Notes: generated by a model not told the origin, from the sequence alone. A stretch of DNA of 64,000 bases from Lunularia cruciata (GCA_948567375.1 OX419756.1:73298333-73362332), one strand, 5' to 3'; counted from the first letter of the stretch, positions 10,508 through 23,012 are shown. Translations and numbers: made by a program.

Positions 10508-11059
10508 TGTAATATCATTAGCTAGACTAATTAGCTACAGGTCAAAATGGGCTTGGTAATATCTTTAAAGATATTATATATGATAGTCTACTAGATCAAA
10601 AAGAGGAGTCTCCAAAAGAAGATGTCCATTAATAGTGCAAAGCAAAAAACACACCAAAAACTTCAAAGCCAATTTTGAAGGCCTAAATGAAAGAATGAGG
10701 GCTATGAAAATTCAACTATTTTACCATTTAGAAGTTAACTCATTGCATATTCCTCCTTGTTTTTCTCATCATGATATTCCAATAGTACCTCATCCATGTT
10801 GTTTTGAGCTTCTTACAAGAAAATTCCCTAAAGATTCACTTTGGTCAAACTTGTTTCACCAACCAAATAGGATAAGGAATACATATCACCAATCCATGCA
10901 TCTAATCTAAAGATGTAGTTCATTAACATGTTATTAATCCATGTATCTAATCTAAGGGTGTAGCTCTCTTTGAGAAGATACTCTTTGCTATATAATAAAT
11001 ATAAGGTGTTCCTTTGGAGTATTAGAGTATTTTGAGAGTTCCAATCTTGGGATGTTACA
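10508..11059 (+). repeat. 3' LTR of B3 (short subtype)
   Basis: The LTR starts TGTAATATC after a polypurine tract and ends GATGTTACA. It is 552 bp long and carries one copy of the U3 unit that is duplicated in the long LTR subtype. It contains gctatataataaatataagg, a TATA box overlapping AATAAA. Family-A sequence (A2) begins immediately at 11060, so this right junction looks like an original insertion boundary. Confidence 0.85.
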
Positions 11060-11224
11060 TTAGGTCCCTCTTACTTCAAATAGCCATCTATTCCAAGTAT
11101 ATGATATGACCTATAGTGGACAAAGATTATGAAGTTAGGTGTTATTGAGCCATACTGTTAGGCACCTATTTGCAATCTATACCACATAAGGAGTGAATTA
11201 GCTATAGGTCAAGTACATCAAGGT

Positions 11225-11395
11225 CATAGCCACTATCCTTGAGGAACCACCATAAAGGGAGGAGGTAAACATGCCATATATCATCCTCTCACAAAACTAT
11301 CACATACTAACATGGTAATAGCTCTAACAAAAGAGCCACATAACATACACCGCAAGCCTGCATGTACAACTACCAAGCTTGGGTCCATAGTGTGA
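11225..11395 (-). pseudogene. PHD finger module (A2)
   Basis: The minus-strand frame reads LRCMLCGSFVRAITMLVCDS, then FVRG, a stop, then YMACLPPP and MVVPQG. It matches A1 position by position: C-x2-C, then C with the fourth Cys changed to Phe, the His region (WH to stop-Tyr), then the Cys before Pro-Pro. The two copies carry different damage, so the consensus of the pair is an intact PHD finger. It follows the integrase, as in A1. Confidence 0.75.
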
Positions 11396-11799
11396 TAAAT
11401 TTTGGGAGGTGGCATGATACACAATTGCACAAATGATCCTTCCAAACAACACCATCACATCCTTCTAACACAAGAACTCTAGAATTCAAAGCCTCATATA
11501 CTCTTAAGATAGTGCGGCTCATACTTACATCAAGTGTCATTGGTGGAGTCTATGATATATATACATAATCACCCAAATAAAATCTAATGATCAAGAGTAT
11601 ATAATTTCTTCCTTATATATAAGCATATTCTAAGAGATCTCTATGATAAGCAATTGCTAAGTTCTCAAATGCCATTGGCATCACTTTCTAGAGGGTCTAT
11701 GCCTATTAAGAACATGTGCTCATCCATATATCCAAATCATCCAAGTCCAAAACTACAACAACATTGCAAAAACAATTGTGAGTAAATTTGGATCTTGCA

Positions 11800-12300
11800 C
11801 ATCAAGTAGAAAGTAAAGAGAAAAGGATGCTAAGGAGACTTGTCAATTGAAAAATAGCTCATGGCCAACTAAGGTAATTGGGGATCCCAATCTCCCAAGT
11901 GTCTTCTCTACAAACCATAAGTATAATATGCAATCCCCTTTTCATTATCTAGATCACTCTCTCTACTAAACCATCTATCTTAGGGTGATCTTGGGAGGTA
12001 GTCTGGTGATCAATCAAGGCTTTGTTACACAAGATCTAAAACTCTCACAAAAAATTTATACCTTGATCAATCAAGACCTTGACTGGTGCACCAAAATGAC
12101 TAAGAACCCAATCTATGAAAAAGTAAGCTTTCCATTCATTGGACTTGTCAAGAAGTTCCACCAACTCAATTCACTTGGAGAAGTGCTACACCATAACCAC
12201 AACACACTAATGATTTCTCACAATCAATGATAAAAGTCCAACAAAGTCAAAACTCCAATAGTAACCCAACTTCATGATAGGTAATGGGTGTAACTATGGC
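11800..12300 (-). pseudogene. Integrase core of family A (A2)
   Basis: The minus-strand blocks are GYYWSFDFVGLL (first catalytic Asp) near 12270-12235, CVVVMV then HFSK and IELVELLDKSNEW, then VLIDQGTNFL near 12065 with the second Asp, and HQTTSQDHPKIDGLVERVIQ, where the catalytic Glu of A1 (DHLEVD) has become Lys. The reading is collinear with A1. Stops between blocks show decay. Confidence 0.8.
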
Positions 12301-12829
12301 ATAGGAGCATTGAATGATGCTCTCTAACTTGGTCACAAATCACACATATGGTAACATAAAACTATACATTGGTCTATAATACCGTACCACCAATAATGAC
12401 TTTGGCATGAGGTAGATGTCTACTTTACTCCAAATGTCTTAGCTCCTAATGAGCATATTGTACCAACTATGGTCTTTAAGATAAAAGGCGTACTATTTGC
12501 ACTTTACCATCCTCCCATACCCAAAGAAGAGATTTTCACTCCAATCTAATTTTTCTAGGTTGTTGAAGGAAATGGTTTTTCTTCTTGGCACCGTTGTATC
12601 ACCCACAACACCCTGTGAAGATAGTCCATCACTAAGATATCATTATGGATATCTTATTGACATGTATCAATATCTACACTCTCTAGATCTAAGATCTCAA
12701 CAACTCCTCTTATTTATATTAAGAGCAATACCACCAAAAACTCAATCAAGATACACAAAAATAAAAAGCATCCAACCTAGCACAATCTCCTCATCTATCT
12801 CACCATGCCAACATGCTCAAGTTTGATCC

Positions 12830-13260
12830 TATTGGCTTGTACATGGATTTCTACTCAACCCATCTACATCATAGTACACCACCCTAGGTCCATGAATAAC
12901 CATGAAATCATACTCTTGTAAAATCAAAGCCCATTGTGCAAGCTTCCTTGAAAGATTGTCAAACTTGATCAACTATTTTGGTTGATTGATTAACAATGAT
13001 AAGAGTGAAAGGGCTACCAAATAGATAACATTTGAAATATGGTTTTGCCCACACTTGTGAAAAGTACTCTCCTTCATATGAACTATCCTTCATCTCCATT
13101 AAAGTTTTAGAGCAATTAGCATAAGCCACCATAAACTCCTTCCCCTCATCATCATGTTGGGTGAGCATTGCTCCAAGCTCCAATGTATTGCAATTAGTGT
13201 GAACTTGGAATGGATGCACTCTGATTGGTCTCTTAAGAATAGTAGCAAATATCAACCTCT
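12830..13260 (-). pseudogene. RNase H of family A (A2)
   Basis: The 98-residue minus-strand frame 12959-13255 reads RPIRVHPFQVHTNCNTLELG, AMLTQHDDEGKEFMVAYANC, SSYEGEYFSQVWAKPYFKCY and LFGSPFTLI. This is the RT-associated RNase H-like region of gypsy elements. The catalytic Asp of the usual HTDW-type motif reads Asn (HTNC). A further block, KLAQWALILQEYD-like, follows at about 12905-12950, as in A1. Confidence 0.85.
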
Positions 13261-13515
13261 CCTTGAGCTCTATAAAAGCTCTCTCTTGCTCAACTTCCTA
13301 ACACAACCCTTGTGTAAGCTTGGTCAACCTTGTTAATGCCTTGGTAATGGCACTAAATCCTATATTATATTGGCTATAGAAGTTTTCCAACCCAAGGAAT
13401 GATCACCCTCTACTCAAATCTATAGGCTAGGAATACATGCAATAGCCTTCACCTTGTTATGCTAAACATCAAGTCCACAAGGGTAGATAGTGTAACTCAA
13501 ATACTCAATATGATC

Positions 13516-14061
13516 TTAGGAGAATCTACACTTCCCATGATGTAATTTGAGTCCATGAGATCTCAATCTCTCAAACAACTCTAACATATGCAAGGATCTA
13601 TAACCCAAAATGTTATCTGGAACTTTCTTCTTCCTTGATTGGCAATTGATGATATCCTTCTCAAAGATCCAAAATATTGAAGACCTTTGCATGCTCAACG
13701 ATGTCAAAGATCTCCTTTGGTGTAGGCATAGCATACCAATAAGCCCTAATTTGTTAATTGATAGGATAATAATCTCTAACATGCACCTATTTATGTAGTT
13801 GCCATGCATATCCTTCTTGGTTGACATCATTGTATCATCAGTATATTGTAGTTGAAGCATACTCTACATGTGAAATCTCCACCAAACCAGCCTTAAAAAA
13901 GTATCTACTCTACTCTTAATCAATGCTCTCTTCATATCACAATATTTATAAAGATATAAAAAAACTAGTGCATTATTAGTGAACTCAATCTGAATACAAC
14001 ATCCCTTTAGAGCACCCAAATCTTTCATATTAAGCACAAAATAACTTTTGTAACTCCTCAA
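13516..14061 (-). pseudogene. Reverse transcriptase N-terminus with palm deletion (A2)
   Basis: Frame 13864-14061 reads NMKDLGALKGCCIQIEFTNN, the segment that precedes RT in this family. Frame 13516-13860 reads STKKDMHGNYINRCMLEI, then a decayed fingers region near FSTLDLR, then jumps within about 25 codons to ELFERLRSHGLKLHHGKCRF, the thumb. The palm with FG-L-NAP and the Y-x-D-D box is missing. A2 could not encode an active RT even if its stops were repaired. Confidence 0.8.
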
Positions 14062-14962
14062 GAACCTCCGAACTCTTTATCTTTCTCCTCTCGTAAGCTT
14101 GGGTCCAATGTTTGGCTCTCAAGTATCCTTTTTAATTGGTGTAGAAGTGGAAGATGAATATTGGTTTTTATACCAAGGCCTTAGAAGCAATATTATCATG
14201 CTTCCAATTGCTAGATTTCCCAACCTTAGAGCAAAAAACCCCCTCTACTTTAGCTACAAGCTCTATATTTCCTTAAGCTACATCGTAAGTAGACCAAGGG
14301 TTTATCTCAAGTAGACCTTGCTCACTTGGATGTACCCAAGTAGACCACTTTCACAATTAATCATTAGTTGTGTCCCAAGAATACCATGCACACTTGGTTT
14401 ATTGCTCCTACCATGTGCCTAAACTGTCTTGATAAATGTAGAGCTCACAAGTGTTTGGATGGTGATGCATATCAAGCACATCCTATGCTACTAAGCCAAT
14501 CCAAGACTTACAATCTAGAGTAGATCTCCCAAAATATTTGTATCTCACAAAACATACAAAAATAAGGATATTGCAAACCTTTCCTCAGCCAACATGAGTA
14601 TGTCCTTGACATAGCCATCTAGAAATCACTAAATGAATGGTAACATGTCTCTTCAAGTCCTGCACTCCATCAAGAAAATGTTTGATGGTAGGATCTTTTG
14701 GTAGCTCCTAATTTTTGATACCAATAGGCCAAGATACCAATAGGCCAAGTGTGCCACATGATGTAGAGAGACTCATCTAGCAATCTCATCTCTCTCCACA
14801 TACAAGTACCTTTAAAAATGTATGCTTACAAATGATATCATAGGTAGTCCTTTGCTAATATTACCAAATAAATCTAATAAGCATACTTCCTCTATTGGAT
14901 ACTATTAAGCAATATGTGTGGTCTTGAAAGATGACAAGGTAATAGACTCTAGAGGATCATCA

Positions 14963-15900
14963 TTAAACTAGTCTATTGATAGTACACAGGCTCCACTCAA
15001 AGCCTCTTGCATGATGTTGCAACTCCTCATCAAAACTCCACAATAGAACATCTAAGTTGGATAGAACAACTTCACTCATAGTCCAAATTTGAATGATCTT
15101 CTTTGGTATTAGGGTATTTTTTGCATGGGTGTTCTCCTTTAGTAATTGACTAGGCATAATAACAAAATCACTAAAAGTGGACATTGATGCAATTTTCCTT
15201 GACAATAGTGAGCCAAGACTACCACTACTAAAGCGTACTAGTAGGTGATATACACATTCCTCACCTGATTGCCAACATGGCCTATAGAAAGTTGTCTCTT
15301 CCCAATAGTCAATATTGAAACCGATAGAGTACAACATTGTTCCACCAACTAACACATCATATGACTCTACAATTATTGCAATGGTATGGGCACTCATCAC
15401 AAAACTATCAATGAAATGATCAGGTTGAAGTTGGAAAAAGAGCTCCCCACATGTGATTTACTTGGTGTAACCACCACTATAGATGTTTGGATCTAAAATG
15501 AACACCTCTCTACATCGGTCTTTCATAGCTCAAGATCAAGAATTACAGTCTTTCCCAACATAAAGGGATGTGCACCAAAGAATAATAAGACACTTTTTGG
15601 TGTATATACCTTCCTTGAAGGTTCCACAAATTGGAAATCCCACTTTGGTTGTCCAATAAGATAATCCCAAGTATATAAGTAGCTTGCTCAAATATAAGTC
15701 TAGTAGGTAACTCCTCCAATCTAGCAATGGTTGCCTAGTACAAGCCATTAGTAGCCAAAAATATCCTATGCTCCTCACCCAAGTCTGATCCACCATCAAC
15801 CACCTTTGCTCTAGAAGTAAGAACCACACCATCCTTACTCTCACAAAGTGTGCCAACTAACCAAAACACTAGAGTTGAGTCAACTTCAGTATACACGCAT
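14963..15900 (-). pseudogene. Gag-pol junction/protease region of family A (A2)
   Basis: The 145-residue frame 14963-15400 begins SAHTIAIIVESYDVLVGGTM, followed by FNIDYWEETTFYRPCWQSGE. The upstream frames 15536-15860 read LVGTLCESKDGVVLTSRAKV and VDGGSDLGEEHRIFLATNGL. VDGGS may be a variant of the retropepsin D-S-G motif; that is uncertain. The position upstream of RT fits protease and linker. I cannot name a gag domain further upstream (15900-16080). Confidence 0.55.
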
Positions 15901-16080
15901 CAATAGCTAAGAACAAAGGGTAATGCATAATCAATTGAGACACTTCCAATATTGTACTAGACCTAGTCTTTGTAGAAGTAGGTGGGTGACTAATATCTAT
16001 TCCATCACCACCTGCCATATCTACACCACCAAAATGTTTAGGAGCCATGGATGTTGTCTATAATATTGTTGCACTTTGAT

Positions 16081-16439
16081 ATGCATTAGTGTATGTTAGA
16101 ACATGTAGTAGTGTGCATCAGTTTATGCTTGTTTATATTGGTGAAATCATGTGCAAAAATTAAGCAAAGATTTATAATTAGAGTCAAGGGTAAGTAATGT
16201 GTGAGTAAAATTGAGTAAATAACTTGTGAGTAACACTAAGCGTTAACTTTTACTTGTAGTCAAGAGTACTTTATGAGTAAATTCAAGTCTAGTTTTTTAT
16301 TTCTTGTAGTGAAGTTTTTGACTAATGTGATAATTTTGTTATTTATAATGTCTTATTTGAAAGGTTATTAAATTGCATAAAGGCTATCATTTGGTTGATG
16401 TGATAGACTTTAATATATAACAAAGGAAGAGTGACTCTT
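16081..16439. other. AT-rich spacer, nothing recognised
   Basis: This is low-complexity AT-rich DNA between the 5' side of A2 and the solo LTR. It could hold the missing gag or LTR of A2, but no frame or repeat supports that. Confidence 0.4.
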
Positions 16440-17173
16440 TGTAATACCAAGAGCTAGCCATATGATCTAGATGTGAAATTCAATTTGGTAACATCTAGAA
16501 TAATTTTATACATGATGGTAAAAATAGATCAGATAGAAGTATCACCAAAAGAGTACTTCTACTAATAGGGTAGAAACCAAAATAGACTTGAAAACCTTGG
16601 AACAATAGCTAGACATATGATTTAAAGGTGAGAATTGCTTTGGTAACATCTGGAAGAATGTTACATATGATGGACTAAAAAAATCAAAAAGAGGTATCAC
16701 CAGAAGGGGACTTCTATTAATATAGTAAGAACCAAAATATGCTTGAAATCTTTGAAGGCAATTTTGGAGGCCTAAACGGATGAATTAGGCCTCAAAAATT
16801 TGCAAATTGTTCCTCGAGTGGAAGGTAGGCTAGTCTAAACTCCCCTTGGTTTGTCTTGTCAAGAGATTTCTAACGGTACCTTACCCACATGATTTTGAGA
16901 TTCCTATAGGAAGATACCCTAAAAGATTCCCTCTAGTCAAAGTTTGTTTGACCAACCAGATAGGACCTAGACCAACATGTCACCCATCCAAGTAAGTAAT
17001 CCAAGGGTGGAGCTTGATGACATGTCACTATCTGTGTGCCTAATCCTATGGTGGAGCTTCCTTGGAGGATATCCTCTTTGTCTATATAATAAAGAGAAGG
17101 TGCTCCTTTGGGGCATCAAATGATTGAGTGTGAAATCTGTGTTTTCTCTCTTCTCTTGTACTCGGATATTACA
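16440..17173 (+). repeat. Solo family-B LTR (long subtype)
   Basis: The LTR is 734 bp, starting TGTAATACCAAGAGCTAGCC and ending GATATTACA, with the duplicated U3 unit (second unit from about 16610). A TATA/AATAAA motif tctatataataaagagaagg lies at 17091. No primer-binding site follows and no polypurine tract precedes it, so it is a solo LTR. The flanking 5-mers (ctctt and ctttg) do not form a clear target duplication. Confidence 0.85.
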
Positions 17174-18179
17174 CTTTGTAGGGTATCTTACCTTTGTAGT
17201 TTATTTTAGAGAACTCTTTACATGAAGGAAGTTACAAAGAGATATAAAGGTATAAAAGAACTCAAATTGTAAATGTGTAAAATACCTAAACTAAGAGTAA
17301 CTCAAATAGTATAGGAGTATGAAGAGTGAGATATAGCATATAGGAAAAACAAATGATTGCACAAATTAAGACTACAATATATTGGAGGAGAGTTGTATGG
17401 AAGCAATAGACTTGTTTTAAATCTCTTTAGATAGTTAATTTAGATTGGGAAGAAAATTAGTTATCCCTATTGGATTATAAAACCGAAATCACTTTAATTG
17501 CAAGAATTCAAAAGTAGATTATGAAAAGACCTTTGTAAGCACTCAAAGAGATATATAATATATAGAATGAGATAATATAAAATCCACTCATCAAAATAGT
17601 AGAGGATTGTAAGACCCTATATTTGTCAAAGAGAGAGCAACCAAGAGGAACCACAAAAAGAAGTATGAGATCCCAAGAGAGTGTGGGAAAGGGTAAATTT
17701 AGGAGGTTGTATTCTACCATGGAGATTGTCCTTTTTAATGAGATTGTACAAATCTATCCACAATCTAAAATATCTTGGAAGTATAGAACAATATGACGGA
17801 CATGTGATTATTGCCTAATCTTATAGCCTCTCCAGGGTAGATGTCTTCTTCATCAAGAAATCACATAGGATTATACTATGGATAATTCTCAAGAAGGAAA
17901 CCGTTGTCCCACATGGAACAAACCCAAAGTGGTCCAGGTGGGATAAGTGCTGAAACCTCCTACATTTTTGTCACTCGATTATTAACATTATGCAACAATA
18001 AATTTACTACATGGTTGGGCCAACGCAATGGAATTGGGGCTCGAGCAATGTACTTTCTTCATGATAAGGAGTTGAGTTGAATAAGATCTAGATTCTACTT
18101 CTTTCAAAATAACAAAGTTTCTCTCATTCTAAAAAATTCTATTATTATCCTCTAAAAGTATTAATTGCACGCTGCCTCG
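17174..18179. other. AT-rich sequence without recognised features
   Basis: No protein family, RNA gene or repeat shared with the rest of the window was found. The minus-strand frame at 17508-17720 is hydrophobic and AT-driven and is not called. Confidence 0.4.
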
Positions 18180-19620
18180 ACACCTAATCTGGGTGACAAT
18201 ATATAATAAGAAAAATAAATCATTAGTGGCCAGAAACACCACGCCGTAACAACTCTCTTCCCCTTAACCCTCCTCCCTTTATGTGATCATCTCACGATTT
18301 TCTGAATAAGAGATCTCCACCTCTTCGTCTATATCGCCTTTTGGGTGCTATGTGGGTGGTTTCTTCCCTAAATCGAGGATATCACGGCATGTTTTTTATC
18401 CTGCATTCCGAAATAGGTGAGAAACGTCCAAATTGTCCGCGTTGTGCAGCGCAATTGCGTGGGGTGCAGTTGAGGGATTATGTCCCAAAAAGCACTGCAC
18501 CTATTAACAATCGTCTCTGCATGCATGCATCCAACATATCACCGCATTGCAACCAGCGTTTTCTTGCGGTTCATCTATGAAAACACTTTCGTGGAGACGA
18601 GCGTTGGTGGACGTCATGGACCCAAACAGAAGAATTGAATAAACGCGAAAAAGGTCAAACGTAAACGGGTGCTTTTTGGTATATCGCCAATCACCTCCGT
18701 TGGTTCCCTGAAAAGATTTCCTACAAGGCGTACTTGGATTGATACCAGAAATTTGTCTCAGATAGGACAGTGAAGCTAAAACATGAGATCTGAAACATAA
18801 ATTCCAGAATATCAGAGAGGAACATTCCAGCAAATCTAGATCTGTAGACTTGGTTTCTCAGTGCCCGTACTGGAAACCCATAAGGTGTGAAAGGGTGTGA
18901 AACGGTAGTTGCGAACATCTATCAAACACCGTGTTCAGCCCAGTATTTATTTCAGAAACACATAACCTGCGGAAAGAACATCAAACAACGGAGAACATAC
19001 TTGTGGGTCCTCTCGTTCCAGGTGCACAAAGTCTATTCATTCCACAGTTTCAGTTCCATAGTGCATCTCGCGTCACCAATTGAAATTGGCAAGAGGTTTC
19101 ACGAGGAAGGAGGAATCGTGGCCCAAGTTGTGTATGAATGAATGTATGGATGAACGCTGATATGTTTTGACTAGCCACCGAGCACATACTGAGAAGACGT
19201 AGCGGCAAACATCTACAAAAACAAAACAAATGCAATGAAAGAGAAGTGGAGCGTTAGGAAAGTCCAAAGTTCTTATGGTCAGTGTGTTTTCTCGGTTTTG
19301 AGCTATGAAGCATGTTAGAATAAATCAGGGGGTCATGATTTGGTCTGACATGCCACATCACTCAAACTAAGAAAACATCACGAGAAACAATTACGTGAAC
19401 GAGCGCCAATCTTCCTAGCGGAAAAGGATACTCAAATCAAGAAGGAATCGTGGAGAGGAAAGTAATCGAGGGAAGAAAGGGAAAAGAGAAGGCCAGTCAG
19501 AAAATATTTTGAAAAGAACAAACCTCCATTCATTTATAAATACAGAATAGGATGGGGTTCTCGGTGAGTCACATTACTTATTTCAGATCACGTCAAGTTG
19601 GGTTCACTTGGCAGTCAGGC
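18180..19620. other. GC- and CG-richer island, no gene recognised
   Basis: Compared with its neighbours this stretch is richer in G+C and retains many CG dinucleotides (for example around 18241-18300 and 18421-18480), like the region around the mutase gene and unlike the transposon tracts. Short frames on both strands (18341-18580, 18504-18833, 19050-19267) lack motifs and overlap one another. It may be an unmethylated host segment, a promoter or UTR, or exons broken by introns. None of these can be shown by eye. Confidence 0.45.
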
Positions 19621-22600
19621 TTTATTTCTCTTTTTCACCCAGTCTACATTTTGTTTGATTTGAGGGGTGAGTTTCTCTGCAGTCATATCGATCGATTACG
19701 CTAGGTTTCTTTCTTGCAGTTAGATGGACTTTATATATTATGCAATGAGGACAAAAGTTTTCAATAATTAAGTTCCAATGCTTTAATGAAAAGAAAAGTA
19801 ATTCAGACTGTGTCACTTTCTTTCCTTGACAGAGTCTTGATTATTATGATCACATTGGATTCTTCCTCAGTCAAATTATAGTCCCTTGGTCAAGCACAAG
19901 CATTTTTGTGAAAATGTTACTTATTTGTTTTAAATAGGAAATTTCTCTTTATCAATTTACGGTTTTATTTGTCAATAATATTAGAGCGTTTGCTGATGAA
20001 CACTTGCTGATCACATGGTTTAAGGTTGTCATTCTCTTTTTTTATACACTTTTCATACTCCTTGGGGTTCCTTCCTCGTTCGTGTTTTTTTCTCTATTTA
20101 TTTTAACTACTCATTTGAGATAAAAAAAAATTGGTTCAATATCAGCTAATAATGTTTCAATATAAAAAGGTAAATATATTCCTCAAGATAAATATGAAGT
20201 TGAATTTTTAAAAAACACTAGGTCAACAACTCCGTATTATGAATCTTTTCATTTCCGTTTGTAGATCCTTATTCAATTGTGAATCAAAGATCCAAACAAG
20301 AATAAGTCAGCGAGTCTAGAGTATGGCTCCACCTTCACATCCTTAATTACTGCTTTGGATCATTGCATCCGACTCACGACTCAATAAATCAGAAAGTTAA
20401 AAGTTTGGTCTACCCACTGATAATCACATTTTAACATAACCTAATAAAAATTTACCTGGATTTTCTTGTCTGGAATCTGTAATTTATTATCAATAATCAT
20501 GAATATGGTTTTATTTACTTGGTTAAGAAAATTAACATTTACACGCACTTTGAGTGATCTTTTACCATCAAAGTGTATTTTACCTTATATTAAGATAATC
20601 AAAAGTTTGCTTTTGTATGCTTCTAAATTTATTTATTTTGTTTTTTTTCTCTCGTGGTCAAATATCACTTTTTTCCTGTTCTTTGTTAATCACTTAAGAT
20701 GTATGGCCTTGAGATATTCAGCAACCACTTGACATTCTTTAAAACTCAGTTTTTTTGCATAAAAATATAAATAATTCAATTAATGAGTTTCCTCTTCATT
20801 ACCCACCCTATGATCTTCTCACCTTCTTTACCCGTATGTGATAGCCTACCAAGGTGATGAGCCAAAAGCCAATGGACGCAACCACAAGAGTATTTGAAAG
20901 AGAAAAGTGCATTTTAAGGTAAGAGCTTCCCTAATACTAAGGGTCCAAGAGTAGACGATCGAGCAACACATTTATGATTCAAGAGACTTATACATGCTCC
21001 ACACTCTACTTTGAGCTTTGAATTCTATCTTGAATTAAAATTTGAAGTTGAAAAAAAGGGTCAAATTTCTCCATCTAAAATCATCAAGGTTTGAATATTC
21101 TTAAAAGTCAAATTCATCCATATGGAAATCATCTTGGTCAATATTTTATTGAACGTTGAATTCTACCATGTTAAAATTGTCAGAGTCAAATTCTTTAGTG
21201 AAGGGAGAATTTCTCTATCGCAAAATCCTCAAGGTCAAACTTTATGGAAGTTAAAACTCAATATTTGACAGTTTTAACAACACGGAAATAGAAGAAGTTT
21301 AGAAAAGATAAATCTCAGAAAATTCTTATACTCTATTTTGTAAACTAAAACACTTTCTTGGTCTCTTTATTTGTAGTTGAGAAGAGAATTAGATAAATAA
21401 GTGTACCATTTGAGGTCCATCACACATAAAATGTTAATCAACAAATAGATATGAAATAGAAAAAATAAAACTCTTGTGACATAAAAATTAAATTCAACAC
21501 AAAATTAATTAAAATAATAGAATAAAATAATAATTGGATAAAATCTTACCAAAGTTGAATCTAACAACTAAAATAAAAATAAAAAACCTAAATAAGATGA
21601 TGGATTACAATTGTACATTGGATAATATTTTATCCAAGTTAACTTTTAGAATAAAATTAACTAAATTTGATAGATGTAGATACTACAAAGGATTTTCCTT
21701 TAAGTTGGTCAAGTTATAATTTCCTTTCTTTGTCATTAACTTCACACACATAACAAAATAGATAAATTTAGGAAGTCATAGAGTAAATAACAGCTACAAA
21801 TACTAACAAAATGAGAATAACACCTAAAGTTACTATTATGTTTCCATAGACAAGGAAATCCAAAAGTGATGGAAATATTACTTAACACAATTGAGGATAA
21901 GGCTTGATATAGAGTCATCCATTATGTGGTGATTATTGCAAAACTTTATTTTATAAGGACCTTTTGATTCAAAAAGAGGCTACTTACTTCATCGAAAAAG
22001 TTATATACTAGTGTGAGATAGAAGACGTGAGCTGATTCTAGCCTGACTAAGATCATAAATACACTTAATTGAATAAGGAAACACCATCTAGCCATCAAGG
22101 AACCTTACCCTACATTAAATAAATATTTAGACTCAATCTAAGATTTACTTCTCTTTGAAGAGTACTTCTTGTTCAAGTAACATTGATTAATTATATTTTT
22201 GAATCACTTTTCTTGCATATTAATTTTAAAAGGCACGGTAATGTAAGATAAAACAATTGTTTATAATGTTCTAAATTTATTCCATGTTTAATAGTATAAA
22301 ATATACTATACAAATGTAAATAAAGATATAAGAAAACTGTTTGGAAGGTAGGTAAAAATCATCTTAAGATATAAAAGAAATTTTTTATGATTAGTGCTAC
22401 GAGGTATTATATAACCTTCTTAAAATTTGATTGACTTTAACAAAAAAATTAATACAGATATTGTAGCAAAGTAGCGTTGTTCAAATCTGTAATACGATGG
22501 TAAGAACCAATCTATCCTACAAGGATACCCGTTAGATATAAATTAAAAAATGAGGTACAATGATGACAATCTATTGTTTTGCATTTGACCTCTTGGGCAA

Positions 22601-22800
22601 AGTCATTCCCAAAGGATGGCAGTCTCACCCCTATTGACATACTACAAAAATGTAAACAATTACTAATCACTTTCATGGTAATTGTAGTCCAAAGGACTCT
22701 TGAAGGTGACGGGTCATTCATAACAAAGTTCACTTTGCACTAAAATTTCCTTATCCTCCAATTAGGTTGACCAAATTCTCACTTGCTATTTTTGTGACCA
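19621..22800. other. AT-rich sequence, no gene recognised
   Basis: This is mostly A/T-rich DNA with many stops in all frames. Loosely repeated units of about 55 bp around ATCATCAAGGT/ATCATCTTGGT occur at 21070-21245. Frames 20466-20732 and 22512-22733 have no recognisable domain; the latter lies just downstream of a Copia-like scrap and may be integrase remnant. Confidence 0.4.
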
Positions 22801-22832
22801 ATCTATGAAATACTCTTTGTACAATCATTACA

Positions 22833-23012
22833 AACATCAAGTCTCACAAGATAGATAGATCTTAAAGGGTCTTGTGAGTAGTAGGATGGAATGTGCAAAC
22901 TAAATTGCCCAAGGATCCTATCTTTTTACCATCTACAAGTATAACATACTTTTCTAACCTTCCCAAAAGACACTACACTGCAAGAGGTTAAGTGATTCAT
23001 ATTGCTTAGTCT
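22833..23012 (-). pseudogene. Copia-type pre-integrase fragment (weak)
   Basis: The minus-strand frame reads LSNMNHLTSC, FGKVRKVCYTCRW, a stop, KDRILGQF, and then DPLRSIYLVRLDV. The C-x2-C followed by a K/R-rich step and PL-x-x-I-x-x-D resembles the zinc-binding pre-integrase domain of Ty1/copia polyproteins (usual form C-x-x-C-x-x-GK...PL..IH.D). Flanking domains are not legible, so the call rests on one block. Confidence 0.35.

Larger units (their letters stand above)
4990..11059 (+). mobile_element. Ty3/gypsy chromovirus family B, copy B3 (nearly full length, decayed)
   Basis: Order on the plus strand: truncated 5' LTR, gag, protease, reverse transcriptase, RNase H, integrase, chromodomain, polypurine tract and 3' LTR. 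It aligns domain by domain with B2 (45201-50878). Every domain has stops or frameshifts, there is a 318-bp tandem duplication across the RNase H/integrase border, and a foreign LTR-like insertion sits at 9742-10150. It is flanked by family-A sequence on both sides, but the left flank is A1 RT and the right flank is the A2 3' end, so the left junction is not the original insertion junction. Confidence 0.9.
11060..16080 (-). mobile_element. Ty3/gypsy retrotransposon family A, copy A2
   Basis: Read downward from about 16080: protease region (14963-15900), RT N-terminus (13864-14061 and 13516-13860), RNase H (12959-13255), integrase (about 11800-12300) and PHD finger (11225-11395). The 3' domains align with A1. 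The RT palm is lost by an internal deletion. The 3' end is cut at 11060 by the family-B LTR. Between 14062 and 14962 I recognise no domain; this AT-rich stretch probably belongs to the element because homologous frames flank it. Confidence 0.85.

Noticed and set aside
16435..17178. Target duplication around the solo LTR at 16440
   Set aside because: Flanks ctctt and ctttg do not match well enough. The left 5-mer equals the one after 50878, but that is likely coincidence.
18504..18833. 109-codon minus-strand frame in the CG-rich island
   Set aside because: It overlaps a plus-strand frame of similar length, and neither has a recognisable motif or clear composition bias. Kept only as part of the island.
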